From positions 2,468-66,467 of the forward strand of contig NZ_AOHZ01000030.1 of assembly GCF_000337215.1 (NCBI RefSeq): a stretch of DNA of 64,000 nt, read 5' to 3'. Below, piece after piece: positions 26,799-36,730 of the stretch. The notes under the pieces are model-generated. The model did no database searches. It was not told the DNA's origin and saw only the letters and a list, made by a program, of their open reading frames with translations. Position numbers and translations under genes: made by a program. The DNA comes from Natronolimnohabitans innermongolicus JCM 12255 (GTDB lineage: Archaea; Halobacteriota; Halobacteria; Halobacteriales; Natrialbaceae). Every line of letters starts with the position of its first letter. Position 1 is the first letter of the stretch.

Positions 26799-27005
26799 AC
26801 CAGTGTGGTGTCGGTGGCGGGCGTAAAACCCGCCGGTTTTCGGTCGCGAACGACCGGCGCAATCGTGACGCCACACTCGCGACGCGTCGCCCGCCAGTTC
26901 CCGTTCGGAATCCGAACAGTTACCGTGACAATACGGTGTCAAACGTTCCGTTTCTGATGACGACGGTCGTGTACTGTTTTGACACCCCTCGTGAGTCGGT
27001 AACAC

Positions 27006-28361
27006 ATGGCTGCCGACAGTCCGCGCGAACAGTGGGCGACTCGAGTGGGCTTTATTTTCGCGGCCGTCGGGAGCGCCGTCGGCCTGGGGAACATCTGGCG
27101 GTTCCCGTTTCAGGTCGGTCAGGAAGGCGGCGCCGCGTTCCTCTTGATCTACCTGCTATTCATTGTCCTCATCGGCTTCCCTGCGATGCTGGTCGAGTTC
27201 GTCGTCGGACGCCACACCAAACGCAACCCCGTCGGCGCGCTCAAACGCATCGGCGGCGGCGTCTGGCAGTACGTCGGCTGGATCTTCATCGCGACCGGAT
27301 TCGTCATCCTCTCGTACTACAGTGTCGTCGCCGGCTGGACGATTCGCTATACGTTGTTGGGACTCCAGGACGGCTACCTCGGCGACGCCGCCGAAGCCGA
27401 AGCACAGTTCGTCACGCTCGCCAGCGGTCTCGACGCGATCCTCTTTCACGCGATCTTCATGGCCATCGTGATCGCCATCGTCGCCGTCGGTATTCAGCGC
27501 GGCATCGAACTCGCGGTGAAGGTGATCGTTCCCGCAATCGTCGTCATCACGGTCGGACTGGCGATCTACGCGGCCACGCTCGCGGGCGCCGGCGACGCCT
27601 ACAGCTACTACCTCTCGCCGGAGTGGGGCACGATCGCCGCCGAGTGGCAGAGCATCCTCCCCGCGGCCGCCGGCCAGGCGTTCTTCACCCTCTCGCTCGG
27701 GATGGGCGTCATGATCACCTACGCGTCGTATCTCGACGAGGATCGCAACCTCGCCGAGGACGGCGCGATCATCATCGGCTTCGACACCGCGATCGCGTTC
27801 GTGACGGGTCTGATCGTCTTCCCGATCCTCTTTACCGCGGGGGTCGATCCAGCCGACCCGGGCGCCGGCGCGATCTTCGTCTCGCTCGCGGCCGCGTTCG
27901 GCGATCTCACGCTGGGGTGGCTCATCGGCGCCGTCTTCTTCGGCACCGTCGCCATCGCCGCCCTCTCGAGCGCGATCAGTCTCATGGAGGTGGTCGTCTC
28001 CTACGTCGTCGACGAACGGGACGTCGACCGCGCCACCGCAGCGCTCGTCATCGGCGGGGCGATCTTTCTGCTCGGCATTCCGTCGGCGTACGACCTCGTC
28101 TTGCTCGACCTGTTCGACCTGTTCGCCGACCAGATCCTGCTCGTCTTCGGCGGGCTCCTCCTGATGATCCTCGTTAGCTGGTCGCTCTCCGAACTCGCGG
28201 TCGACGAACTCGAGCGCGGAATCGGCGACCTCGGCTCGCTCGGTCCGGTCTGGATCTGGACCGTGCGGCTGCTCGTCGTGCTCGTCCTGATCATCGCGCT
28301 CGTCCTCGGCATCCTCGACTACTACGAGTTCCTCACGACCGACTTCGCCGACTGGCTCTGA
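27006..28361 (+). CDS. Sodium-dependent SNF-family (NSS) transporter
   Basis: 451 residues and about 11 or 12 transmembrane helices. The opening FIFAAVGSAVGLGNIWRFPF is the NSS sodium/substrate site of helix 1; FAAVGSAVGLGN holds the unwound region. Eleven-helix microbial members such as MhsT and TnaT carry amino acids. The substrate is presumably an amino acid. The gene is followed 17 bp later by the end of a convergent small membrane protein. Confidence 0.95.
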   Translation: MAADSPREQWATRVGFIFAAVGSAVGLGNIWRFPFQVGQEGGAAFLLIYLLFIVLIGFPAMLVEFVVGRHTKRNPVGALKRIGGGVWQYVGWIFIATGFVILSYYSVVAGWTIRYTLLGLQDGYLGDAAEAEAQFVTLASGLDAILFHAIFMAIVIAIVAVGIQRGIELAVKVIVPAIVVITVGLAIYAATLAGAGDAYSYYLSPEWGTIAAEWQSILPAAAGQAFFTLSLGMGVMITYASYLDEDRNLAEDGAIIIGFDTAIAFVTGLIVFPILFTAGVDPADPGAGAIFVSLAAAFGDLTLGWLIGAVFFGTVAIAALSSAISLMEVVVSYVVDERDVDRATAALVIGGAIFLLGIPSAYDLVLLDLFDLFADQILLVFGGLLLMILVSWSLSELAVDELERGIGDLGSLGPVWIWTVRLLVVLVLIIALVLGILDYYEFLTTDFADWL

Positions 28362-28378
28362 GGGTCGTCCCCGCGCCG

Positions 28379-28726
28379 TCAGTCGGCCCGCTCGTCGACC
28401 TCCGCCGGCTCCGTCGCGTCCCAGATCGACGGCAGCCACTCGAGTCGCGCCGCGAGCAACAGTCCCAGTCCTCCCAGCAGACAGCCGAAGAAGGCGACGA
28501 CGAACGGCGCGCCGCCGGGAACCACGACGATCGAGACCGCCGCGCCGACCCACGCCAGCCAGGCCAGCGCCTCCCACGGCCGACCGCCGTACAGGCGCCA
28601 ACTCGCGAGCGAGAGCGCGAAGCCGCCCAGCGCGGCCGCGACGAGGACGCCCTCGAGAACCGTCGACGCGGCGATCAGGGCGACGAAGCCGACGATCGCC
28701 GCAGCGTCGATCCGATCCAGTGCCAT
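28379..28726 (-). CDS. Small four-helix membrane protein, unknown function
   Basis: 115 residues, with three or four hydrophobic helices (about 8-25, 26-42, 52-68 and 73-93) and a short acidic C-terminus. No motif is recognised. It is convergent with the SNF transporter and has no evident partner. Confidence 0.65.
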   Translation of the reverse strand: MALDRIDAAAIVGFVALIAASTVLEGVLVAAALGGFALSLASWRLYGGRPWEALAWLAWVGAAVSIVVVPGGAPFVVAFFGCLLGGLGLLLAARLEWLPSIWDATEPAEVDERAD

Positions 28727-29117
28727 ACGCGGTCCTCGCAGCGACGGGACAAACGGCTACCGATTGCGCATTCCCCGACACTTCACCGCGGTGGTGCGCG
28801 CTGCGATCGGATCGAGCGAAGCGAGGTGTGAGCGTCGCGAGCACCTCGAAATGCGAACGGCGAACGGAGTGAGCCGTGAGCGATAGCGAGGGCCGATCGG
28901 CAATGCCGCGCGAGGGACGAGCGACCGAACGAAGTGAGCGAGCGAGTCGGCTGGGGAGGACGTGGAAATCCCCCGTTGCCAGTGCGAGCAGCGCGCTCGA
29001 GTCTCTGAACGCTTCCCAGTAGACGAAAAACCACTGACCTCCTCTCAGGAGACACCCGCCTCGATCTCGAACCCGTCCCTCGAGAATCGTCCGAGACGTC
29101 CAACCGACTCGCCCCGG
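28727..29117. other. Intergenic region with purine-rich repeats
   Basis: 391 bp upstream of the small membrane protein. It is full of short GAAGTGAG/GAGCGAAGCGAG-type purine repeats and ends with the repeat unit described at 28948-28976. I see no gene in it. Confidence 0.5.
28948..28976 (+). repeat. Copy A of an 18-bp hairpin-associated repeat
   Basis: CGGCTGGGGAGGACGTGG (28948-28965) is exactly repeated at 51109-51126. In both places GGGGA pairs with a downstream TCCCC, giving a stem with the loop GGACGTGG plus three variable bases. The surrounding purine-rich sequence is similar in style. Confidence 0.55.
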
Positions 29118-30203
29118 CTAGTCGTCGCTCATAACGGGCACGCTCGCGCGCACCTCGAGTCGGTCCAGATCCCCGATGAACGAGGCCAGCATCTCCCGGG
29201 TGACGTGGGGCATACAGACGACTCGCAGTTCCCCGGTCGCGGTCCGGGAGATGCGCCAGCCCTTGGCGCGCAGCGCGTCGAACGTCGACCGCGGAACGTC
29301 GGCCGCGACCAGCGGCAGCGTCGGATCGGCGACCTCGTAGCCGCGCTTTTCGAGGGCGTCGGCGAGCCACTCGGCGTTGTTCTGCGAGCGGACGTACTGC
29401 CGGCGGTAGCCGTCGGGCCACAGCTCCTCCATCGCAGCCACGGCGCTCGCGACGCCGGCGCCCGAGCGCGTCCCCGTCAGCGTCGCCTGCGAGGTCGACT
29501 CGAGGTAGGGCGTATCGACGGCGAGTTCGTCAAGCAGGTCCGCCGAACGAGCGAGCAATCCGCCTGCGGGGACGGCGGCCTGTCCCATCTTGTGGGGATC
29601 GATCGCCATCGTGTCGACCGCCGCGTGGCCGAAGTGCCACTCGTGGTCGGTAAACGGCAGCACGAATCCGCCCCAGGCGGCGTCGACGTGACACATCGCG
29701 TCGACCGACCGGGCGATCTCGCCCAGTTCGGGAATCGGATCGACGCGGCCGTACTCGGTCGTCCCCGCGACGCCGATCACCAGCGCCGTCTCCGAATCCA
29801 CCGAGGCGCGGACGGCCTCGAGGTCGGCTCGGTACTGCTCGTCGGTCGGAACGATTCGCAACTCGACGCCGAGAACGTCGGCGGCCTTCTGAAAGCTGAA
29901 GTGGGCCGACTCGGGCATAACGACGTTCGGCGTCCGCGTCTCCGCGCGGTTGCGAGCGATACGAACGGCCTGAATGTTCGCTTCCGTCCCCCCGCTGGCG
30001 ATGTATCCGGCGGGATCCTCGAGGCCGGCGATCTCCCCCAGCAACGCGATCGCGTCGTCCTCGAGCGCCGAAACCGTCGGATACGTTCCCGGATCGCCGG
30101 GGTTCGTCGCGAGAAACCGCTCGGCCGCCTCGCGCGCCACCGGGTGTGGCTCCGTACACATCGACGACAGAACCCGGTCGAACGCTTGCGGCTCGATTTG
30201 CAT
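29118..30203 (-). CDS. mfnA: PLP-dependent tyrosine/aspartate decarboxylase (MfnA family)
   Basis: 361 residues from the ATG at 30203. Group II decarboxylase features: [15 protein letters not shown] near 67, [25 protein letters not shown] with the cofactor-binding Asp, and the PLP Lys in [15 protein letters not shown] near 217-231. In archaea these enzymes make tyramine (methanofuran synthesis, absent here) or beta-alanine from aspartate for coenzyme A; haloarchaea are expected to use the aspartate activity. The longer reading from 30233 needs a TTG start and is less likely. Confidence 0.9.
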   Translation of the reverse strand: MQIEPQAFDRVLSSMCTEPHPVAREAAERFLATNPGDPGTYPTVSALEDDAIALLGEIAGLEDPAGYIASGGTEANIQAVRIARNRAETRTPNVVMPESAHFSFQKAADVLGVELRIVPTDEQYRADLEAVRASVDSETALVIGVAGTTEYGRVDPIPELGEIARSVDAMCHVDAAWGGFVLPFTDHEWHFGHAAVDTMAIDPHKMGQAAVPAGGLLARSADLLDELAVDTPYLESTSQATLTGTRSGAGVASAVAAMEELWPDGYRRQYVRSQNNAEWLADALEKRGYEVADPTLPLVAADVPRSTFDALRAKGWRISRTATGELRVVCMPHVTREMLASFIGDLDRLEVRASVPVMSDD

Positions 30204-30457
30204 ATCACGCACAAGTACGTTCTCTGGTTTCAACGTTGCGCTTAGCCCCGCCGTGACCGTTCGTCGCGACGATCGGCATCAATGAGAACACTGCACACAG
30301 GAGGGAGAGAGAAATTCTCGAGTGTTCAACGTATTCGCGGATCTATGCGGAAGATGTCAATTACGCTCGGCGGCCGAGACGAACGCGATCGGCGATCGGT
30401 ATCGGTGGTCGAGCGCGCTCCGGTTCGAACGAAAATATCCCGACAGCGCGGGCTGGG

Positions 30458-32797
30458 CTATCGAACCGAATCGAGCAGCAGTTTCTGTTCGACGCGTTTG
30501 ACCTCGTGTTGGACGTCGCGGACGGCGTCGATGTTCGCCGAGATGGAGCTGGTTCCCTCTCGGACGAGGAACTGAACCATCTCGGGCTTGGAGCCGGCCT
30601 GCCCGCAGATGCTCGTGTCGACGTCGTGTTCGCGACAGGTCTCAATGACGTCGCCGATCAGGCGCAACACCGACGGATGAAGCTCGTCGAAGCGGTCAGC
30701 GACGTTCTCGTTGTTGCGGTCGACGGCGAGCGTGTACTGGGTGAGGTCGTTCGTCCCGAAGGACGCGAAGTCGATACCGGCTTCGGCCAGTTCGTCGATC
30801 GCCAGCGCCGCCGCCGGCGTCTCGATCATCGCTCCCCACTTGCGCTTCTCGGGATCGATGCCGGCCTCGCGCATCAGCGATTTGGCCTGGTAGACGTCCT
30901 CGGCGTCGTTGACCAGCGGCAGCATGATTTCGACGTTGTCGTAGCCCATCTCGTACAGGCGCCGGAACGCCTCGAGTTCGTGGGCGAAAACGTCGGGTCG
31001 ATCGAGCGAGCGCCGAATGCCGCGGTAGCCGAGCATCGGGTTGTGCTCGTTCGGCTCGTCCTCGCCGCCCTCGAGCTGACGGAACTCGTCAGTTGGGGCG
31101 TCGAGCGTGCGCACGCGGACGGGCCGCGGATAGAACTCGTCGGCGACGCCGCGGATGCCGTCGACCAGTTCCGTGATGTAGGCGTCCTCGCCGTTTTCCT
31201 CGATGAACTTGGCGGGCGTCTGGTTCAGCGAGAGGATCATGTGCTCGGTCCGCAGCAGGCCGACGCCGTCGGCGCCGGTCGCGGCCGCGCGCTCTGCGGC
31301 CTCCGGAATGGAGACGTTGACCTTCACTTCGGTCGCGGTCATCGGCTTGACCGGCGACTGCGGGCGAACCTCTTCGACCGGCTCGGTCTCCTCGTCGGGT
31401 TCGACCTCCTGGCCCTCGAGGACCTGGCCCTTGTCGCCGTCGAGCGTGACGACCTGGCCGTCATCGAGGACGGTCGTCGCGTTGGTCGTCCCGACGATAG
31501 CGGGGACGCCCAGTTCGCGGGACACGATGGCAGCGTGGCTGGTCATGCCGCCCTCGTCGGTGATGATCCCCGAGGCGCGTTTCATCGCCGGCACCATATC
31601 GGGCATCGTCATCTCGGTGACGATAATGTCGCCGTCGCCGACCTTGTCCAGATCGTCGAGTTTCTTGACGATCCGGGCCGCGCCGCTGACGGTACCCGGA
31701 CTCGAGCCGAGTCCGTCGACGATGACCTCGCCGGAGGCGTCCGGACTCGAGGCGCCGCCGCTTGCAGCCTGTGCAGCGCCGCTACCGTCGGTGAGACCCT
31801 TGGAGGCGTCGACGCTGCCGGCGTCGGCGGCTTCGGTCCCGGCCCCGGCGCCCCCTTCGTCGATGGTCGTGATCGGGCGCGACTGGAGCATGAAGACCTC
31901 GCCGTCGACGATGGCCCACTCGACGTCTTGCGGGTCGTCGTAGTGGTCCTCGACGCGCTCGCCGAGGTCCATGAGCGCGTTGATCTCCTCGTCGGAGACG
32001 ACGCGTTCGTTTCGCTTCTCCTCGGGGACCTCGCGCTCGACGGTCTCGCCGGTCTCCTCGTCTTTTTCGTGCATCACCTTCTTCTCGGCGACGGTGACGT
32101 CGACTTCGCGGTCCTCGCGCTCGACGACGTAGTTGTCAGGCGAGACGGCGCCGGAGACGACGGCTTCGCCGAGTCCCCACGCGGCCTCGATGATCATCGT
32201 CGGCTCGCCCGTCGAAGGGTGACTCGTAAACATCACGCCCGATTTCTCGGCGTCGACCATCTGCTGGACGACGACCGCGATGTTCACGGCGGAGTGGTCG
32301 AAGCCCTGCTCCTGGCGGTAGTAGATCGCCCGCTGGGTGAACAGCGACGCCCAGCACTCGCGGACGCGGTTGAGCAGGTTTTCCTCGGTGACGTTCAGGA
32401 ACGTCTCCTGCTGGCCCGCAAACGAGGCGTCGGGCAGGTCTTCGGCCGTCGCCGACGACCGAACGGCGACGAACGCCTCGCCGTCGCCGACCTCGCGGTA
32501 GGACTCGAGGATCTCCTCGCGCAGGTCGTCGGGGAAGGGCGTCTCGAGAATGAGGTTCTGTGCACGGTCGGCCGCGTCGGCAAGCGCCGCGGAGTCGTCG
32601 ACGTCGACGTCGACGGCCTCGAACAGTTCGTCGTCGATTGCAGCTTCTTCGATAAACGATCGATAGGTCCCGGCAGTTACGACGAATCCCGGTGGCACGG
32701 GCAGCCCAGCACCCGTGAGTTCGCCCAGGGAGGCGCCTTTGCCGCCGACCTTCTCGAGGTCGTCGGCACTGATCTCGTCCAGCCAGAGTACAGCCAT
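30458..32797 (-). CDS. ppsA: Phosphoenolpyruvate synthase
   Basis: 779 residues. Order: N-terminal ATP-grasp part (KVGGKGASLGELTGAGLPVP near 16-35, then VRSSATAEDLPDASFAGQQE), the swivelling phosphohistidine domain with GGMTSHAAIVSRELGVPAIV (His about 413) and the C-terminal PEP/pyruvate barrel ending in SICGQAGSKPEMVQFLV. It converts pyruvate, ATP and water to PEP, AMP and phosphate for gluconeogenesis. A TATA-like element (CTTTATTC on the coding strand, 32822-32829) sits 25-32 nt before the ATG. Confidence 0.97.
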   Translation of the reverse strand: MAVLWLDEISADDLEKVGGKGASLGELTGAGLPVPPGFVVTAGTYRSFIEEAAIDDELFEAVDVDVDDSAALADAADRAQNLILETPFPDDLREEILESYREVGDGEAFVAVRSSATAEDLPDASFAGQQETFLNVTEENLLNRVRECWASLFTQRAIYYRQEQGFDHSAVNIAVVVQQMVDAEKSGVMFTSHPSTGEPTMIIEAAWGLGEAVVSGAVSPDNYVVEREDREVDVTVAEKKVMHEKDEETGETVEREVPEEKRNERVVSDEEINALMDLGERVEDHYDDPQDVEWAIVDGEVFMLQSRPITTIDEGGAGAGTEAADAGSVDASKGLTDGSGAAQAASGGASSPDASGEVIVDGLGSSPGTVSGAARIVKKLDDLDKVGDGDIIVTEMTMPDMVPAMKRASGIITDEGGMTSHAAIVSRELGVPAIVGTTNATTVLDDGQVVTLDGDKGQVLEGQEVEPDEETEPVEEVRPQSPVKPMTATEVKVNVSIPEAAERAAATGADGVGLLRTEHMILSLNQTPAKFIEENGEDAYITELVDGIRGVADEFYPRPVRVRTLDAPTDEFRQLEGGEDEPNEHNPMLGYRGIRRSLDRPDVFAHELEAFRRLYEMGYDNVEIMLPLVNDAEDVYQAKSLMREAGIDPEKRKWGAMIETPAAALAIDELAEAGIDFASFGTNDLTQYTLAVDRNNENVADRFDELHPSVLRLIGDVIETCREHDVDTSICGQAGSKPEMVQFLVREGTSSISANIDAVRDVQHEVKRVEQKLLLDSVR

Positions 32798-32821
32798 TGC
32801 TATCTGGTTCGACACCCGAGC

Positions 32822-32829
32822 GAATAAAG
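32822..32829 (-). promoter_or_regulatory. TATA box for ppsA
   Basis: CTTTATTC on the coding strand, 25-32 nt upstream of the ATG at 32797, implying a leaderless mRNA. Confidence 0.55.
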
Positions 32830-32970
32830 AAGGTTGCGAACAGCCGCGGGAGTTCGCAACTCACAACCGAATGAATATTTTTCAGTAAGAGGCTGTTTAC
32901 AATCCGATCTCGGCGGTTTCGCGAGGGTGCGTCACACACTTACGACCTAGCCGAGCGGCGGTTCGTCCGA

Positions 32971-33873
32971 TCAGACGTTTCGGGCGAGTGTGAGGTACCC
33001 GGTGTGGCCGACCGGCGCCGTCGACGGACGCGAGCCGCGGTCGTCGAACTGCATCTCTCGCTGGATCGTTTCGCGCGTGCGAACGTTCGAGAGGTCGACC
33101 GCACGAGCCGTTTCGACGACCTCGCGAGTCGACTCGATGAACGGGCTGTAGACCGCGACGAAACCGCCGTCGACCAGCAGTTCGGGCGCGTACTCGACGA
33201 TATCGGCCGCGTCCCCCGTATCGAGCGTGAGGACGTCGAACGAGGACGGCTCGAGGTCGGTCCCGTCGCCGGTCTCACTCTCGAGGCCGCCGTCCTCGAG
33301 GATCGTCGCCAGATCGCCCGTCCGGACGTCGACGGCGTCCTCGACGCCGCCCAGCTCCATGTTCTCGCGGGCGACGTCCGCGAACTCCGGATCGCGCTCG
33401 TAGGAGACGACGTCGGCGCCAGCGCGGGCCATCGAGGCCGCGAGGACGCCGGTTCCGGTCCCCGTATCGAGCACGCGATCGCCCTGCGAGACGCCGGTCT
33501 CGCCGATCACGAGGCCGACGTCGCGGGGGACCATCGGCGCGCCCGTGCGCTCGAACTGGTGGAACAGATCCGGACCGCGGAGCCGTCGCACCTGAAACGC
33601 CTCGCCCAGGTGAGTTTCGACGGTGTCGCCGGGCTGGACGTCCTCGGGAACCTCGAGGACGCCCAGGTCCGTCCCCTGCTCCGCGCCGGGTTCGATCAGG
33701 AACTCCCGGTCGCCTCGAACGAGCAGGACGGGGACGCGGTCGTCAGCCGTGGCTTCGTCCGCGGCTGCGTCGGTCTCTGTCGTCGTGTTCGTGTTCGTGT
33801 CCGTGTCAGTATCAGTACCTGCGTCCACGTCCGCCGTCTCACCGGACGGATCGGAATCGGAATCGTCGCTCAC
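32971..33873 (-). CDS. tRNA (adenine-N1)-methyltransferase, TrmI type
   Basis: 300 residues from the GTG at 33873. After an acidic low-complexity N-terminus (runs of Asp-Thr and Asn-Thr, about 15-35) a TrmI-like beta-barrel (VRGDREFLIEPGAEQGTDLG) precedes a Rossmann methyltransferase with VLDTGTGTGVLAASMARAGA and VVSYERDPEFADVARENM. The family methylates A57/A58 in tRNA. The start codon lies 1 nt after the stop of the NAC gene, so the pair is one operon; NAC next to TrmI is common in haloarchaea. Confidence 0.88.
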   Translation of the reverse strand: MSDDSDSDPSGETADVDAGTDTDTDTNTNTTTETDAAADEATADDRVPVLLVRGDREFLIEPGAEQGTDLGVLEVPEDVQPGDTVETHLGEAFQVRRLRGPDLFHQFERTGAPMVPRDVGLVIGETGVSQGDRVLDTGTGTGVLAASMARAGADVVSYERDPEFADVARENMELGGVEDAVDVRTGDLATILEDGGLESETGDGTDLEPSSFDVLTLDTGDAADIVEYAPELLVDGGFVAVYSPFIESTREVVETARAVDLSNVRTRETIQREMQFDDRGSRPSTAPVGHTGYLTLARNV

Positions 33874-33874
33874 G

Positions 33875-34255
33875 TCACTCGAGGGATTCGACCGCCGCGG
33901 CGAGGTCGCCGTCGACGTCCTCGAGGGCCGCGCGGGCCTCGTCCTCGCTGACGCCGGCGCGGGTCGCGACGAGTTCGACGTCGTCGTCGGGGATCGCACT
34001 GCCGGCGTCCGCGTCGCCGGCGCCGGACGCGCCGGCCGAACCGGCTTCGACCTGTTCCGGAGAGCCGATGACCTGGTAGGTTTCCTGGCCGCGAGCGTCC
34101 ATCTTCGTGACTTCGGCGTCGTTGAAGACGAGGTCGTACTCGTCGGTTCGGATGATTACCTCCTCGGCGTCGATGTCCTCGACGTCGATTCCCATCTGTT
34201 GCATCATCTGTTCCATCTTGCGCGGATTCAGTCCGCCGCCGCCTCCTCCAAACAT
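33875..34255 (-). CDS. Nascent polypeptide-associated complex protein
   Basis: 126 residues: an N-terminal Gly-rich start then [19 protein letters not shown], the NAC beta-barrel with [20 protein letters not shown] and an acidic linker, then a C-terminal UBA domain ([20 protein letters not shown]). Archaeal NAC is a homodimer that binds ribosomes near the exit tunnel. It is the first gene of the pair with the tRNA methyltransferase. Confidence 0.93.
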   Translation of the reverse strand: MFGGGGGGLNPRKMEQMMQQMGIDVEDIDAEEVIIRTDEYDLVFNDAEVTKMDARGQETYQVIGSPEQVEAGSAGASGAGDADAGSAIPDDDVELVATRAGVSEDEARAALEDVDGDLAAAVESLE

Positions 34256-34320
34256 ACGCGACACGTCGCTCCCGGCAACCTTTTACCCTGCGGTCTGGGT
34301 CGCCGACCCGCCGCCGGCGC

Positions 34321-34839
34321 TCACGCCAGCATCGCGAGGCCGAGCAGCGGAACGGCGACGTAGACCGTGTGGTACAGCAGCGTCGACGTACCGACGTGGA
34401 CGAGATAGCGTCGGCGCGGATACGAGCTCACGCCGGCCGGAATCGCGATCAGGCCGCGACTCCAGGGGATCACGTTCGTCCCGAAGACGGCCACCCCGCC
34501 GTAGCGGGTAAACCAGTCGTCGACGCGCTGGAATCGATCCGACGAGGGATCGAGGTCGACGTACGGGATCGACGAGACGATCTGCTCGCCGTACCGTCTG
34601 CTGCCGGTGTAGACGACGAACTGCCCGATCACGTGGGCGACCGTGACGAGCACGATGATCGTGATGGCACCGACGTACGTCGGCGTGGTGATGGCGACGT
34701 ACCCCGAGAGGAAGACGCTCGTCGGAAAGATCTTCCCGACGAGGGCGCCTTTCATCACGAAGACGACGAACAGCGCCGGTAACCCGAGGACGTTGAGCAC
34801 TGCGAGGGCGTACTCGAGGGAGAGCGTTTCGGGGGACAT
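34321..34839 (-). CDS. DedA/SNARE-associated-family membrane protein
   Basis: 172 residues with four to five hydrophobic segments. The DedA-type signature is seen in KGALVGKIFPTSVFLSGY and in TNVIPWSRGLIAIPAGVSSY, which contains the conserved Arg. The family flips or moves polyprenyl phosphates and phospholipids across the membrane. No partner is evident nearby. Confidence 0.85.
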   Translation of the reverse strand: MSPETLSLEYALAVLNVLGLPALFVVFVMKGALVGKIFPTSVFLSGYVAITTPTYVGAITIIVLVTVAHVIGQFVVYTGSRRYGEQIVSSIPYVDLDPSSDRFQRVDDWFTRYGGVAVFGTNVIPWSRGLIAIPAGVSSYPRRRYLVHVGTSTLLYHTVYVAVPLLGLAMLA

Positions 34840-35031
34840 GGTTGGAGGGGAGTCGAGCCCGGTGGAGGGGATGTGTTTGTGGCTCGAACTGTACGCGATA
34901 GTTGTGATATCGAATACATAAAAGTGTATCGTGAGTTTCTGAGTCGGAAATTCGTCCCGTTCGGAGTCCCGAACGAACCAAAGCGGATGACGACGGTGGG
35001 ATTGAATGGTCGAAGTGCGACGCCGGTCCGC

Positions 35032-35601
35032 TCAGTTCTCGGCGGACGCCCCCTCGCGGACGTTCACCGCCATCCCCGTCTCGAAGTCAGCGATGGCCTC
35101 GGCCGCGAGCTGGGCCGTCCCGACCGCGATCAGTTCGCCGCGCTCGTGGACCACCAGAACCTCGTCGCCCGGCCGGATTTCCTCGCCCGCCTCGAGGACG
35201 AACTTCGCGAAGACGTTCTTCTCGTCGCGGACGAACGGCTCGCTCTCGTCGTCGACGACGACCCTGTACGCCGGGTGCGAAAGAACGTCGTGGAGTCGAC
35301 GGCCGCCCTCGAGGCCGAGCGTAAACCGGCCGTCGGTGCCAAACGAGACGATCCGGCCAGCGTCGGCGTGAATCTGCTCGGGGCGACCGGACGTGGTTCG
35401 TTTGACCCGCAGCGATTCCCCGGACGGGAACAGCGCCTCGCCCGCGCCGGCACCGAACTGGTAGTCAGCGATGACCCGTAGCTGTGGGAGTCCGGCCTGC
35501 CCAGTATTCGTCCGTCCGCTGTCGCTCGCAGTCCGTTCCCCGTCCGCACTCTCGGTTTCGCCTCGACTCCCGTCCCCGTTCGCGTCGCCAGCGTCGCTCA
35601 T
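35032..35601 (-). CDS. PUA-domain protein
   Basis: 189 residues from the ATG at 35601. An acidic disordered start (about 1-40) is followed by LRVIADYQFGAGAGEALFP and a C-terminal PUA RNA-binding domain (about 105-185: GRIVSFGTDGRFTLGLEGG, FVRDEKNVFAKFVLEAG). The layout resembles the C-terminal part of archaeosine tRNA-guanine transglycosylase, and haloarchaea have split or stand-alone relatives of that region. An RNA-binding or tRNA-modification role is inferred. Confidence 0.78.
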   Translation of the reverse strand: MSDAGDANGDGSRGETESADGERTASDSGRTNTGQAGLPQLRVIADYQFGAGAGEALFPSGESLRVKRTTSGRPEQIHADAGRIVSFGTDGRFTLGLEGGRRLHDVLSHPAYRVVVDDESEPFVRDEKNVFAKFVLEAGEEIRPGDEVLVVHERGELIAVGTAQLAAEAIADFETGMAVNVREGASAEN

Positions 35602-35752
35602 TGCCCGCCCTTTCGCGCGGCCGGTCGAAAGCCCTTCGACCTCGACCGCGGTCTCGCGGCGATCGACGCTCACGGTCGGCTAACTATCAAAACTGATCAC
35701 AGCAACGAGATAGCGAACGTTATGGTGCTCGATTCGGTAGTGACGCTACCGA

Positions 35753-35935
35753 ATGGACGTCACGCAAATCACCCTCGGGGTCGCCTTGCTGGTACTCGGT
35801 GCCATGACGCTCGCGGGGCCGGCAACCATCGTTTCCGGTCCGGTCGCGTATCTCCTCACGGGTGCGACGCTGGCTGTTACCGGCTACGCGCTGTTGATCG
35901 GCCTCTCGCGGAGCCGAAGTCCGAACCGCTTCTGA
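35753..35935 (+). CDS. Small two-helix membrane protein
   Basis: 60 residues with two hydrophobic helices (about 6-25 and 28-50) separated by a short turn, and a basic C-terminus (SRSRSPNRF), so the N-terminus probably faces outside or both ends inside. No family is recognised. Standalone between PUA and NYN genes. Confidence 0.6.
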   Translation: MDVTQITLGVALLVLGAMTLAGPATIVSGPVAYLLTGATLAVTGYALLIGLSRSRSPNRF

Positions 35936-36043
35936 CGCCGACGCTCGACGCGATTGCAACCGCGAGTCTCCGCGGGCGCTCGAGCGCGCTCGAGAGCGAG
36001 CGTCGCAGCGACGTCACAACGGCGACGCAGCGACGATAGCCGC

Positions 36044-36541
36044 CTACAGAAGGAACGTTTCGGGTCGCTCGCCCAGATCGAGAAACGAGTCGGCGGCCGT
36101 GATCAGTTCCTCGGCGGTCGAAGACTCGAAGGCCATCACCTCGACGCGGACGCCCTCGTGGCGCAGGTGCGAGCAGAGCCGCGAGAAGTCGCCGTCGCCC
36201 GTACAGAGCACGAGCGTATCGATGTGGTTCGCGAGCGTCACTGCGTCCAGACTCATTCCGACGTCCCAGTCGGCCTTTTTCGAGCCGTCGGCGAACGTCT
36301 TGATATCCTTGATCTTCGGCTCGAAGCCGATGTCGACCAGCGCTTCGAAGAAGCTCTCTTCTTCGGGTGAGTCCGCGCGGATCACGTACGCGATCGCGCG
36401 GGTGAGCTGGCGGTCCTGAACCGCTTTGTCGAGCAGCGCGGAGTAGTCGATGTTTCGGCTGTGGAGGCTCTGTGCCGTATGGTAGAGGTTCTGGGCGTCG
36501 ACGAGGACGGCGACGCGCTGGCCGGGGTGAATTTCGGTCAC
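36044..36541 (-). CDS. NYN-domain (LabA-like, PIN-fold) putative ribonuclease
   Basis: 165 residues. Acidic active-site pattern of NYN/LabA proteins: VDAQNLYHTA near 14-23, DWDVGMSLDA near 92-101 and CTGDGDFSRL near 112-121. The fold is a PIN-like nuclease that cuts RNA with metal ions. Physiological target is unknown. Confidence 0.88.
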   Translation of the reverse strand: MTEIHPGQRVAVLVDAQNLYHTAQSLHSRNIDYSALLDKAVQDRQLTRAIAYVIRADSPEEESFFEALVDIGFEPKIKDIKTFADGSKKADWDVGMSLDAVTLANHIDTLVLCTGDGDFSRLCSHLRHEGVRVEVMAFESSTAEELITAADSFLDLGERPETFLL

Positions 36542-36730
36542 GTGCTAGATTGTGGCGGCCGCCGGTAAAAAATCGCGTCGGTTACCGTGCTCGTTTCCGA
36601 ACGAGTCGCGACCCGCATCGCGCGACGGGCGGATCCGAAACTGACGGGAGGACGGTGACGACGCTGGCCGTGTGAACCCGTGAAAAAGATCGAAACGGAC
36701 CGGAACGTCGTGGAACGGATTGTATCCGTT

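Noticed and set aside
27156-28844. A 562-codon minus-strand frame opposite the SNF transporter
   Set aside because: Antisense shadow that also crosses the small membrane protein gene; no domain content.
30506-32827. A 773-codon open frame on the plus strand opposite ppsA
   Set aside because: It is the antisense frame of a long GC-rich gene; its translation is Val/Asp/Arg-rich with no domain, while the minus strand has all PEP synthase motifs.
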